Both the position numbers and the translations under genes were made by a program. Below the pieces are notes generated by a model. It saw only the letters and a list, made by a program, of their open reading frames with translations. It did no database searches and was not told the origin of the DNA. Positions 51,910 to 60,320 of a stretch of DNA of 64,000 nucleotides are shown in pieces (position 1 is the first letter of the stretch; the number at the start of each line of letters is the position of its first letter). This DNA is from Candidatus Companilactobacillus pullicola (GTDB taxonomy: Bacteria; Bacillota; Bacilli; Lactobacillales; Lactobacillaceae), in assembly GCA_019116025.1 (NCBI GenBank), contig DXCM01000024.1, positions 1 to 64,000 of the forward strand, in the 5' to 3' direction.

Positions 51910-52574
51910 GTTTGATATTTACCATGAATAACAACCTTCATTCCTGAAGGAACATTTTCGTAGATCCATTTGCAATCAGGAACAGATAGGTGGACGCATC
52001 CGTGTGATGAAGGTTCTCTACCTAAAGTTTTGGCAATTGATTTAACATAGGTACCTTGTTCATCAGTTGGTGTAGTGTGAAAAAGATATTCACCATGATT
52101 TAAGAAGGAAACGTAATAGTAAGCACCTAATTTTAAAGGAGCTGTATAGAAGAAATCACCACGTTCATTTTGAATGTGATAAGTTCCTCTAGGCGTTGTA
52201 TCGTGTTTACCAGTTGATGAGTACATTTCGTACAAATTGGTATTCCCATCTTTGATGTAGACACGTTGAGTAGTAATATCGACGTCAATCCAAGCCTTAG
52301 GATATTTGTATAGGTCAGGATATTCCTTTTTTTCAGAGGCATCGTTATATTTAAAACTTTCCAATTTAACCATGTGTTTGTCATCTTTAACGTTAAATGG
52401 TGAAGGTTTTTTCTTTTCCAAATGCTTCTTAGCTTTTTTCTTTTTGATGACTTGTTGTTGAGCTTCGGCCTGTGCCTTTTTAGTTGAAGTGCTCGAGACA
52501 TGCCAAACAATGATCCCCAATACTAAAACTGAAAGTGCGGATAGAACAATAGTGTAGATTCTCCTGCGATTCAT
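51897..52574 (-). CDS. L,D-transpeptidase (YkuD domain)
   Basis: The 225-residue protein has an N-terminal membrane anchor (TIVLSALSVLVLGIIVWHV), a Lys-rich linker and a C-terminal YkuD catalytic domain. The active-site motif is HTTP…SSHGCVHLSVPDCKWIY, with Cys as nucleophile. Such enzymes make 3-3 cross-links in peptidoglycan or attach proteins to it. The Lys-rich linker (KKKKAKKHLEKKKP) may bind wall polymers. TGGGGA precedes the ATG. It is monocistronic. Confidence 0.92.
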   Translation of the reverse strand: MNRRRIYTIVLSALSVLVLGIIVWHVSSTSTKKAQAEAQQQVIKKKKAKKHLEKKKPSPFNVKDDKHMVKLESFKYNDASEKKEYPDLYKYPKAWIDVDITTQRVYIKDGNTNLYEMYSSTGKHDTTPRGTYHIQNERGDFFYTAPLKLGAYYYVSFLNHGEYLFHTTPTDEQGTYVKSIAKTLGREPSSHGCVHLSVPDCKWIYENVPSGMKVVIHGKYQTQKA

Positions 52575-52668
52575 TAATTTTTCCCCAAACGTATATAATT
52601 ATATTTATATTATACATGGACTATAAAAAAAGTCACTGTCAGTAAATAATATTTTCATGTGACATAAT

Positions 52669-52685
52669 TGTAAGTTTTATGTAAG
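52669..52685 (+). promoter_or_regulatory. Direct repeat TGTAAG-N5-TGTAAG upstream of pspC genes
   Basis: Two TGTAAG half-sites sit 11 bases apart, one helical turn, in the pattern bound by OmpR/PhoB-type response regulators. They are 71 bases before the first PspC gene. No regulator gene is nearby, so this is motif-based only. Confidence 0.35.
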
Positions 52686-52755
52686 CAATTTAGATGTACT
52701 TATTTTTAGGAATGAATTAAGATGAATTTAACATAACAAAGGGGGAAAGCAAATT

Positions 52756-52944
52756 ATGCATATTCCAATTAAACGTTCTAACAATGATAAGGTGATTGCC
52801 GGAGTAATCGGTGGATTAGCAGAACACTTTCAATGGAATCCAACCATTGCTAGAGTATTGTGGATTCTTTTAGCTTTAACACCTTTACCAGGAATTATCG
52901 GTTATTTAGTACTCTGGATGTTAATGGAAGATCCAGAAAATTAA
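52756..52944 (+). CDS. PspC-domain small membrane protein 1
   Basis: The 62-residue protein is essentially one PspC domain: KRSNNDKVIAGVIGGLAEHF, WNPTIARVLWILLALTPLPGIIGYLVLWMLM and a short acidic tail. PspC proteins sit in the membrane and take part in envelope-stress responses. AAGGGGGAAA precedes the ATG. It is the first of a tandem pair. Confidence 0.9.
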   Translation: MHIPIKRSNNDKVIAGVIGGLAEHFQWNPTIARVLWILLALTPLPGIIGYLVLWMLMEDPEN

Positions 52945-52964
52945 GAAATTAGGGGGAAAGTATA

Positions 52965-53159
52965 GTGCATATTCCAATTAAAAGATCTAAAGATAATCAA
53001 ATATTAGGTGGAGTTATTGCCGGATTCTGTGAAAACTTCGACTGGAATCCTGCAGTTGGCCGAGTGCTATATGTCATCTTGACCCTAACCCCAGGATTTC
53101 CAGGAGTCATTGTCTATTTGATTCTTTGGTTATTGATGGAAAAACCAGACGAAAATTAA
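52965..53159 (+). CDS. PspC-domain small membrane protein 2
   Basis: The 64-residue paralogue of the preceding gene (HIPIKRSKDNQILGGVIAGFCENFDWNPAVGRVLYVILTLTP in outline) arose by local duplication. It starts with GTG behind AGGGGGAAAG, the same leader arrangement as copy 1. The pair is 20 bases apart and cotranscribed. They may form a hetero-oligomer. Confidence 0.88.
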   Translation: MHIPIKRSKDNQILGGVIAGFCENFDWNPAVGRVLYVILTLTPGFPGVIVYLILWLLMEKPDEN

Positions 53160-53193
53160 AAAAATCGACCAATATAAGGTCGATTTTTTTATG
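53160..53193. terminator. Bidirectional terminator
   Basis: AAAAAATCGACC / GGTCGATTTTTT forms a perfect stem between the pspC pair and the convergent HAD gene. Confidence 0.9.
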
Positions 53194-53989
53194 CGTCGAA
53201 ACTAAGTACGTCTGCAATTGTGTTGAGAACACCATCGTTATCATTATCAGTGACAGAGATCATGTCAGCCTCTGCTTGAATGTGTTCAGCACTATTTTTC
53301 ATAGCGACGCCAATACCTGATTCTTGAAGCATTTCCAAATCATTACTATTGTCACCGAATGAAATGACATTTTGAGTGTCGATGTTGTAGTAATCACATA
53401 ATTTTTTAATACCAACCGCTTTATTGACGTGGTCACTGATGATATCAATACTACCAAAACCACTTACGGCAGCGTGAATTGTGTCTCCATAATTGTCGTT
53501 AATATATTTAACCGCAGGGTCGAGATCGTCGTCGTCAATTCTGATATTCATTTTGAAAATTTTATCGTCAATGTTATTCATATCATCGAGTCGAACTAAA
53601 TTATTGATGTAATAATCGTTAGTTTGAGGTGAATCTGCATTGACATAGGTTCCATTTTCACCGGAGAAGCATAGGCTGATGATGTTCAGATTGGAGTTTA
53701 ATTCTTTATCGATATCGAATAACGTGTCATTATCGAGGGTATCTTCGTAAATGGTTTGACCGTCAACTAAAATTTGAGCACCATTTTCAGCTACGATGGC
53801 ATCGATATTATTTGTTTCTTGAAAAATTTGTTCAAGGTGACTATAACTGTTACCACTGGCTACGGAAAATTTAATATCTTGTTGATGCAATTTGTCGATA
53901 TAGTCATTTAAACGTTGAATATTGTATTCGTGATTGGAATCAAAGAGGGTTCCATCTATATCAGTTGCAATTAATTTTATATTTTTCAA
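53189..53989 (-). CDS. Cof-type HAD-IIB phosphatase
   Basis: The 266-residue haloacid-dehalogenase phosphatase has motif I ATDIDGTLFDS (nucleophile Asp), motif II VASGNSY, motif III Lys in NKAVGIKKL and motif IV ISFGDNSNDLEMLQ. A type IIB cap domain is inserted between motifs II and III. Such proteins dephosphorylate sugar phosphates, flavin precursors or PLP. The substrate cannot be predicted. TTGGAGGA precedes the ATG. It is a single gene. Confidence 0.93.
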   Translation of the reverse strand: MKNIKLIATDIDGTLFDSNHEYNIQRLNDYIDKLHQQDIKFSVASGNSYSHLEQIFQETNNIDAIVAENGAQILVDGQTIYEDTLDNDTLFDIDKELNSNLNIISLCFSGENGTYVNADSPQTNDYYINNLVRLDDMNNIDDKIFKMNIRIDDDDLDPAVKYINDNYGDTIHAAVSGFGSIDIISDHVNKAVGIKKLCDYYNIDTQNVISFGDNSNDLEMLQESGIGVAMKNSAEHIQAEADMISVTDNDNDGVLNTIADVLSFDA

Positions 53990-54051
53990 ATTAAATCCTC
54001 CAACTTATTTATTTATAATCAATTATAAACGAATAAGTCGTAAAAATAAAA

Positions 54052-54092
54052 ATGGTATTCATATCAACCGGTTTAGTAATATGAATACCTCT
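54052..54092 (-). terminator. Terminator of the 54130-54924 gene
   Basis: On the minus strand GGTATTCATAT / ATATGAATACC is followed by ATTTTTATTTTT. Confidence 0.75.
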
Positions 54093-54129
54093 TTTAATTA
54101 TTGGTAAATTCTGAATGATAAGATATTTT

Positions 54130-54924
54130 TCAATTCTTTTTGGAGTCTTTATTTTTTGTTTTGTTGATTAGGCTATTCATAGCATCGTTCATTTTCTCAT
54201 CGTCTTTTTGACTGGTAAGATCTTCAAATCCACCACCGCCACCAATACCTTGGGGTTCTGGAACTCTACGATATTTTCCATCGGAATCTTGAAAGAAAGC
54301 ACCTTTACAAGCAAAGCTTATGCTCCAAAACTTGCCAGGGATGTTATTTGTCCCTGATGTTTCCTTCGAAAGTATTAGAGCTACCATATCTCCGGCCATA
54401 GGTAGCCGGTTATTACCATTTTCAATAGTAATAATTTCATTAGGATCAGTACCGCTTTCTACTTTTAAATGAGAAAAAGCTGCGTCTTCTTTTCTAGTTA
54501 TATTTCCTCCTAGGAACATTACACGGATAGTCTTCCCATTAAATTTTTTACTGTCACCATCTAAAACATCATTAATTCTTAGTTTTGCAACGGTATAGGG
54601 TCGATTGTCCGAAACATAACTCTTGAGATCTATTATTTCGCCATCAACCGTTAAGTCGCCTGATTTAACTAAACCTGAGAAAGTCGAAGGATAACCAACA
54701 AAATCCATTAGTCCACCATCATTTATGAGCTTGTGACTATAGAATTTGTCATTGATCTTTTTAGCCTCAGCCTTGCTCAATTTCTTTGGAGGAGCGGCTT
54801 TCTTATCTTTAGAAATTCTTTTTTCATGAGTAATATTATTGGTTCTGCTGGTAACAGCGTATACAGTGAAACCACCCAATAACAGAACTAGAATGGCGGA
54901 GATTAACATCACTTTTCTTTTCAA
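54130..54924 (-). CDS. Hypothetical membrane-anchored extracellular protein, TTG start
   Basis: I do not recognise this 264-residue protein. It has an N-terminal anchor (VMLISAILVLLLGGFTVYAV), a Lys-rich linker and an extracytoplasmic beta-rich domain (SGDLTVDGEIIDLKSYVSDN, KFNGKTIRVMFLGGNITR, MAGDMVALILSKE). Near the end is a GIGGGGGF stretch, then a Lys/Asp tail. The domain pattern suggests an OB-like fold. The start is a TTG about 10 bases after TAGGGGG. The gene is monocistronic. Confidence 0.6.
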   Translation of the reverse strand: MKRKVMLISAILVLLLGGFTVYAVTSRTNNITHEKRISKDKKAAPPKKLSKAEAKKINDKFYSHKLINDGGLMDFVGYPSTFSGLVKSGDLTVDGEIIDLKSYVSDNRPYTVAKLRINDVLDGDSKKFNGKTIRVMFLGGNITRKEDAAFSHLKVESGTDPNEIITIENGNNRLPMAGDMVALILSKETSGTNNIPGKFWSISFACKGAFFQDSDGKYRRVPEPQGIGGGGGFEDLTSQKDDEKMNDAMNSLINKTKNKDSKKN

Positions 54925-55059
54925 AATTTTGTCCCCCTAATAGATACTTTTAATTATATGGACAATCTATATATTTCATGTATGTTTCTTCCATATTATC
55001 GTATTTAAATAGGTGATAGGCATCTATATTGGAAAGCTTGATTCATTTTGACGTCAAAA

Positions 55060-55106
55060 AAATAAACCATACTCTGTAGATTTTACAGAATACGGTTTAT
55101 TTGTGA
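55060..55106 (-). terminator. Terminator of the DUF554 gene
   Basis: AAATAAACC-TACTCTGTA pairs with TACAGAATACGGTTTATTT. On the minus strand a seven-T run follows. Confidence 0.85.
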
Positions 55107-55107
55107 T

Positions 55108-55836
55108 TTATAGTAATGGCAAGAACCAGTTAGCCCAGATCCAACTCAGTGGCATGATGATAACCATCGCGGGAATCATATCCGCTATCGGGAACATCTT
55201 GAGTTTTACCATTCTGAAACCAGTTGCTAGCATTAGAAAGCCACCACAAGCTTTGAAATCGAGAATCATATTTGGAGTTGTTAGTGGGAAAATGAAACGT
55301 GCTAGTAAGAATAAAATATAGAAGAGAATAAATTGCGGAATAGCAATAATAGAAACTACGTAACCTAAGTTGCAGGCAAAAATTGCTGCGGTGAAGAAGT
55401 CCAAAACGGATTTGGAGATCAAAATGGTTGTGTCGCCAGTCATCCCGTTGTCCAAACTTCCGTAAATACCAGTACCGCTGGCACAGAAAAGTACGATTAC
55501 AGTAACTAATGTGTTCACGAAGTCTTCATGAGACATTTCTGTCTTAGAATTAGGAAATAATTTTGAGATCGGCTTTTGCATTTCAACGGCACCTTTGTTG
55601 ATCCATTTGCCCAAATGCATCCAAAGACCTATTCCAGTTCCGATTACTAAAGCAAAGATAACAGCAGGCATATATTTCATCGGTGCGATTGAATAGATAC
55701 CCATTCCCATCGAACAAACACCGAAGATCAAGGTGATATCATTCTTAAATTGTTCACTGAATTTATCGCCTAGAAACCCACCAAGTAGGCCGCCAAACAA
55801 GACTGAGGCAGCATTGATAATAACACCAGTTGGCAT
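55108..55836 (-). CDS. DUF554-family membrane protein
   Basis: The 242-residue protein has about seven spans and the DUF554 pattern: GVIINAASVLFGGLLGGFLGDKF, the Gly-rich CSMGMGIYSI, CASGTGIYGSLDNGMTGD and ILDFKACGGFLMLATGFRM. A transport role has been assumed for the family but not shown. GAAAGGGG precedes the ATG. It is divergent from a LysR regulator whose start is 115 bases away, a classical regulator-target arrangement. Confidence 0.9.
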   Translation of the reverse strand: MPTGVIINAASVLFGGLLGGFLGDKFSEQFKNDITLIFGVCSMGMGIYSIAPMKYMPAVIFALVIGTGIGLWMHLGKWINKGAVEMQKPISKLFPNSKTEMSHEDFVNTLVTVIVLFCASGTGIYGSLDNGMTGDTTILISKSVLDFFTAAIFACNLGYVVSIIAIPQFILFYILFLLARFIFPLTTPNMILDFKACGGFLMLATGFRMVKLKMFPIADMIPAMVIIMPLSWIWANWFLPLL

Positions 55837-55950
55837 GTCGTAATACCCCTTTCGAATACTTAACTATTTCCAACTTTAAGATTTAGCAAGGCAATGAACA
55901 ATTCAAAAACTGTGATATAGTATTCTAAAATGGAATGGGAGGCATGAGGA

Positions 55951-56844
55951 ATGGATTTACAAAAGCTTAAAATTTTTGTCAATTTGTCAAAAACGTTGAA
56001 TTATACAGATACGGCCGAGAATCTTTTTACCACTCAAGGTAATATTTCCAAACAGGTCATGGCATTGGAAAAGGAACTTGGTGTATCATTGTTCAAGCGT
56101 GCCCACCGCAAAATTGAATTGACGCAACAAGGCGAAATTGTTTTACCTTATGCGAAAAAGATTTTACTGGATTATAACGAATTAAGTAATAAGTTAAACG
56201 ACTTTCAGGCTGCTAAGAATCTAACGATTGAAATGCATACCATTCCGACAATGCCTAGTTATCAAAGCTTCACTTTAATAACGCAATTTTTACAGAAGCA
56301 TCCGGAAGTGCACATTCAACTGCGAGAAGAGGAAAGCTACAATTTGATCACTTCATTGAAATCAGGTAAATGTGAAATTATCTTTGCTCGAACTTTTGAT
56401 TTCGATGATCCTGATTTGGAAAGAATTGTTACAGAGAACGATAAGTTTGTGGCAGTCTTACCCAAAAATCATCCATTAGCTCAAGCTAAGAAGCTGGCCA
56501 TTGGACAATTGAAAGATAATCCATTTCTGATTTTGGGTAAATCAACTAATCTATATGATCCGGTGATTAAATTATGTCGACAGGCGCACTTTACACCTAA
56601 AATTGCCTATGAAGGAACAAGAGTTGATTTAATTATGCAAATGGTCCAAAACAATATGGGAATTTCCATTATGATGCAAAAAACGGCTCAAAATTTCGAC
56701 AGTGATGAATTTTCAATTATTCCACTGACGACGAATATTGCTAATGAGTTATGTTTTATCCGTGCTAAGGGTGAGCATTCCAGTGCTAATAATCTCTTTT
56801 GGAAATATATCCAAGCAAATTTAAACGTGTTACAAGCAAAGTAA
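55951..56844 (+). CDS. LysR-family transcriptional regulator
   Basis: The 297-residue protein has an N-terminal LysR helix-turn-helix (FVNLSKTLNYTDTAENLFTTQGNISKQVMALEKELGVSLFKR, ~9-52). Its C-terminal substrate-binding domain is of periplasmic-binding-protein type. It probably controls the divergent DUF554 gene and itself; the effector is unknown. GGGAGGCATGAGG precedes the ATG. The helicase gene follows within 5 bases, so they share a transcript. Confidence 0.9.
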   Translation: MDLQKLKIFVNLSKTLNYTDTAENLFTTQGNISKQVMALEKELGVSLFKRAHRKIELTQQGEIVLPYAKKILLDYNELSNKLNDFQAAKNLTIEMHTIPTMPSYQSFTLITQFLQKHPEVHIQLREEESYNLITSLKSGKCEIIFARTFDFDDPDLERIVTENDKFVAVLPKNHPLAQAKKLAIGQLKDNPFLILGKSTNLYDPVIKLCRQAHFTPKIAYEGTRVDLIMQMVQNNMGISIMMQKTAQNFDSDEFSIIPLTTNIANELCFIRAKGEHSSANNLFWKYIQANLNVLQAK

Positions 56845-56848
56845 GAAA

Positions 56849-59164
56849 TTGGGGGACGACAACATCCAAGATTTATCAACAACAGAAATAATTAATTTGA
56901 TGGAATCGAATCTGAAGATGAAGTTTTCAGATGAACAGATTGCCATTTTGAATAATGATTTTATGAGACCACTGTTAGTCAACGCTTGTGCTGGCTCAGG
57001 TAAGACGACTATTTTTATTCTGATGGCCTTGATTGCGATAGCCGAAGGTAAGACGGAACCCAATGAAATCTTAGGAATTACCTTTTCACATAAATCAAAA
57101 ATTGATATGGGTCAACGTTATCAAAATTTTGTTGACCAGTTGCAAGGCAGTGGTTTGAATTTGTCCAGTGGTAAGCCTAAATTTACTACTTTTCACGCAC
57201 TGTTTTATCAATTATTGCTACAGAATCCTGAATACCGCAGTGCAAAAGTTCTAACATCTTATCGCTATTTTATTCGAGATTTATCGGACCAAATCAAACA
57301 TCCTAGCAATATTATTACCAAAGATGAGATGTTGTCGGAAATGTTTGATCTGAACGACTATTTGATTAACCAAGATTTGACTAGTGACGGAGTTTTGCCT
57401 AATGAGTGCGTCGACAAACCTTTAAGTGAAGCGGTTAAAGTCATGGGTCAATACTCAAGACAGAATCATAACGAAACTTTTTTTGAAGATTATATTGATG
57501 TGATCAAAAAGTATCAGGAATTAAAGCGTAGCAACGGTTATATTGATTTCAACGATATGAAACTTTTGTTGTTGAAGAGTATGCAGACGCCAGAATATTT
57601 GCAGTATTATCAACGAATCATGGCTCGTTTTAAGATTGCTGTCATTGATGAGTTTCAAGATATCGACAACTTGCAGTGGAAAATTATTTCACAGCTTTTG
57701 AGTCCCGAGACGATGCAGCATTTGATTGTGATTGGGGATGACGATCAGAGTATCTATTCATTCAGAGGTAGTAACCCGCAATTTATTTTGAACTATAAAA
57801 AACTTTTACCTCAAGCTCAGAAGAAGAATCTATCGACGAATTATCGAACGGGCGAGAAGATTTTGAAACGGGTGATTCCACTGATCAAGAAGAATCATGT
57901 TCGTTTGGATAAGGAATTGTTGTCGGGCAAGAAGGATATGGGAAAATTTATCCTATATAGCACTAAGAAATCGGGTTTTAGTGGCGATTCTAAGATGTTA
58001 CGACGTCTGGTTAAGCAGATCAATGATCCTAAAATCAATAACGATGACATTGCAATTTTGGTCCGTTACAATTCTTCAAGAATGTTGTTGGCTGATTGGT
58101 TGGCCAATCAAGAAATTTACGCTGATATCAATAATATTGGTGCTATTTTGCAGAATAATATTGTTTATCGAATTGTGACCGAGTTGATGAAATCTTTGTG
58201 GCAAGATAAATTTTCTTACTTCAGTAATCAAGCTAATCGAATCGGTTTTCGAGCTTATAAGGATCACACAGAAAAAGTTCAAGCTGGGGATGAGTTTGAA
58301 ACTTTGAGTGAGTATTTTAAAGCTGCCGGAAAGTATAACGCGACAACTAATACACCTTACAAACGGACTGATGAACGAGTTAAAGTTTATTTCAACAGTG
58401 TTCAACGCTTTAAAAAACAGATGGAACAGTCAGATAATGAAGCTACGAAGCAAAAATTGTCACTGAGCCTGATTAAAGATTTGTATAAGGCTACAACTAA
58501 GTTAACCGATAGATATTTTGATTACATGGAAGAAAAGAATTTCATGTCAAAAAATGAAGTTAATGATATTAAGAAGTATCTGTTGGAAGAGTTGGAGAAG
58601 TACCCTAATATCGATGATTTCTTTAGTGCCGAGGAAAATAAGAAAGAAATTCTTACGAGTCGAGTTGAGCAGGGTAAACAAGATAATCGGATTCAATTTT
58701 TATCATTGCATCAAGCTAAGGGATTGGAATTCAAGTATGTTTATCTCTACGGTTTGACCGATAAAGAAGTTGACCGTAACAGTAAAATCTTGAATAATTG
58801 GTTCCCACCAGAAATGCCAATGGATAAATTCATACAAAAGTGGAAATTAGTTTTCAACCATGACTTTAAATATTTAGAGAATGCTTTGAAGACCGCACAT
58901 ATTGAAAAATATCGTGACATTACTAATAACAATGCCTTTAATCCAATCAATCTGGATAAGACTTTGAATAAGAATAAAGAATTTAAGATGTTCTATACAA
59001 TGTATAAAGAGATTGAGAATTATTCAGCTTTTATTGAAGAAGAACGTCGTCTCTTATATGTTGGGGTTACCAGAGCACAAAAGGAATTGAATTTAAGAAT
59101 TGCTCCGGATTCTAATCCTTTGGTGTTTGAATTGGAGTTACCTAAGAAAAAAGATAAGAAATAA
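56849..59164 (+). CDS. UvrD/PcrA-like superfamily 1 DNA helicase
   Basis: The 771-residue ATP-dependent 3'-5' helicase shows every core motif: Walker A ACAGSGKTT (~46-54), motif Ia GITFSHKSK, motif II VIDEFQDIDNLQW, motif III GDDDQSIYSFRGSNP, motif IV LSTNYRTGEKIL, motif V LSLHQAKGLEFKYVYL and motif VI RRLLYVGVTRAQKEL. It is shorter and more divergent than the housekeeping PcrA. The start is uncertain: the open frame begins with TTG 4 bases after the LysR stop. A small conserved-looking gene follows. Confidence 0.88.
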   Translation: MGDDNIQDLSTTEIINLMESNLKMKFSDEQIAILNNDFMRPLLVNACAGSGKTTIFILMALIAIAEGKTEPNEILGITFSHKSKIDMGQRYQNFVDQLQGSGLNLSSGKPKFTTFHALFYQLLLQNPEYRSAKVLTSYRYFIRDLSDQIKHPSNIITKDEMLSEMFDLNDYLINQDLTSDGVLPNECVDKPLSEAVKVMGQYSRQNHNETFFEDYIDVIKKYQELKRSNGYIDFNDMKLLLLKSMQTPEYLQYYQRIMARFKIAVIDEFQDIDNLQWKIISQLLSPETMQHLIVIGDDDQSIYSFRGSNPQFILNYKKLLPQAQKKNLSTNYRTGEKILKRVIPLIKKNHVRLDKELLSGKKDMGKFILYSTKKSGFSGDSKMLRRLVKQINDPKINNDDIAILVRYNSSRMLLADWLANQEIYADINNIGAILQNNIVYRIVTELMKSLWQDKFSYFSNQANRIGFRAYKDHTEKVQAGDEFETLSEYFKAAGKYNATTNTPYKRTDERVKVYFNSVQRFKKQMEQSDNEATKQKLSLSLIKDLYKATTKLTDRYFDYMEEKNFMSKNEVNDIKKYLLEELEKYPNIDDFFSAEENKKEILTSRVEQGKQDNRIQFLSLHQAKGLEFKYVYLYGLTDKEVDRNSKILNNWFPPEMPMDKFIQKWKLVFNHDFKYLENALKTAHIEKYRDITNNNAFNPINLDKTLNKNKEFKMFYTMYKEIENYSAFIEEERRLLYVGVTRAQKELNLRIAPDSNPLVFELELPKKKDKK

Positions 59165-59181
59165 ATTGTGAGGGCTTTGGT

Positions 59182-59331
59182 ATGAGTGAGAAAAGTAGAA
59201 AAGGTTCTACTAAACATGTAAATGTATTTAGCACTCCAGAATTCGTTGAACACGATTTTCGTGAGGATTTGCAGGTTATTCCTGAAGTTAGTGAATTAAA
59301 ACCTGTTGGTCGAGAAAAAATGGAACTATAG
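59182..59331 (+). CDS. Hypothetical 49-residue protein after the helicase
   Basis: This short frame has a GTGAGGG site 6-9 bases before its ATG and is bounded by its own terminator. The product (MSEKSRKGSTKHVNVFSTPE… ending GREKMEL) is polar, with a basic N-terminus and acidic centre and no membrane span. I do not recognise it. It lies 17 bases after the helicase stop, so it is likely cotranslated and could be an accessory peptide, which is inference. Confidence 0.55.
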   Translation: MSEKSRKGSTKHVNVFSTPEFVEHDFREDLQVIPEVSELKPVGREKMEL

Positions 59332-59367
59332 AGATTACACAGATTGAGGGTGTAATCTTTTTTTATG
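59332..59367 (+). terminator. Terminator after the helicase unit
   Basis: AGATTACAC / GTGTAATCT is followed by seven T residues, directly after the 49-residue gene. Confidence 0.9.
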
Positions 59368-59379
59368 TTGAGGTGAGTT

Positions 59380-60249
59380 ATGAATAAGAATATGTTTCAA
59401 CCAGTTCAACCAAATAACAAAAAATTGCCTTTTGGCTGTCGATTGCAAGTGGACAAAACGAAACAAATTATTTTGCCTCATTGGCATGATACTTATGAAA
59501 TTGATTATGTGATTCAAAGTAGTAATCAAAATTTTTACTTGGATGGGAAGACTTTTGATCAGTCAACAAATGAAATTGTTTGTGTCAATCCTTATCAGAT
59601 ACATGGTCTAAATCTTCCTAATGATGAAAATAGGGTAGCGATTACTTTAATGATTCCGTTGTTGTTCTTGGATAATCTGAATATCAATAAACTTGATTTA
59701 CAAATTCAAAATAGAATCATAGATTCCAAAAATGAACATTACTTACTCTTAAAATCCCTATTTAGAGAATTGTATTCTATTTTGACCGTTCCTGAAGATG
59801 TTCTGAGTCGCACAGAGGAGATAGGATTGGTTTCCGCTATTTTGGGCATACTGTTCCGTTATTTTTCCAAAAAGACCGCGTTTGTTTTAAATAATTATTC
59901 TTCGAAAAGAATTAGATATATTCGGGATATTTTGGAGTGGTTGAATTCAAACTATATGAATGATGTTTCGATTGCTGAAATGGCTCAAAGAATTTCGTTA
60001 TCAGAAAGTTATTTTAGCCATGTTTTTAAACAGACTGTTGGTCAGTCACCATTGAACTATTTGAGTTCCTTACGAGCTGTTCACGCACAACAAATAATTC
60101 AAAATGAGGATAGAACGATGACAGAAATAGCTTCTATGGTAGGATTTTCTAATGTTAAATCGATGAACGAAACTTTTAAAAAGGATTTGGGAATTACGCC
60201 TTATCAATATAAAATTCAGCAAAAGAAAGCAGGATTCGACATTTTTTGA
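59380..60249 (+). CDS. AraC-family transcriptional regulator
   Basis: The 289-residue regulator has an N-terminal cupin-like sensor domain (LPHWHDTYEIDYVIQ, CVNPYQIHGLNLP). Its C-terminus carries two AraC helix-turn-helix units (MNDVSIAEMAQRISLSESYFSHVFKQTVGQSPLNYL and MTEIASMVGFSNVKSMNETFKKDLGITPYQY). It sits 71 bases upstream of the tannase and on the same strand, so it is the probable activator of the tannin-degradation genes. TGAGGTGAG precedes the ATG. Confidence 0.92.
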   Translation: MNKNMFQPVQPNNKKLPFGCRLQVDKTKQIILPHWHDTYEIDYVIQSSNQNFYLDGKTFDQSTNEIVCVNPYQIHGLNLPNDENRVAITLMIPLLFLDNLNINKLDLQIQNRIIDSKNEHYLLLKSLFRELYSILTVPEDVLSRTEEIGLVSAILGILFRYFSKKTAFVLNNYSSKRIRYIRDILEWLNSNYMNDVSIAEMAQRISLSESYFSHVFKQTVGQSPLNYLSSLRAVHAQQIIQNEDRTMTEIASMVGFSNVKSMNETFKKDLGITPYQYKIQQKKAGFDIF

Positions 60250-60320
60250 ACTGAAAAATCATATTACTAATTGTGGAAATTGGTTAGACTGACCTTAGTT
60301 GTTTGAGGAGGTTGTTAAGA

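Noticed and set aside
58076-58405. 109-codon minus-strand open frame inside the helicase gene
   Set aside because: It is the antisense of an intact helicase reading frame and resembles no known protein.
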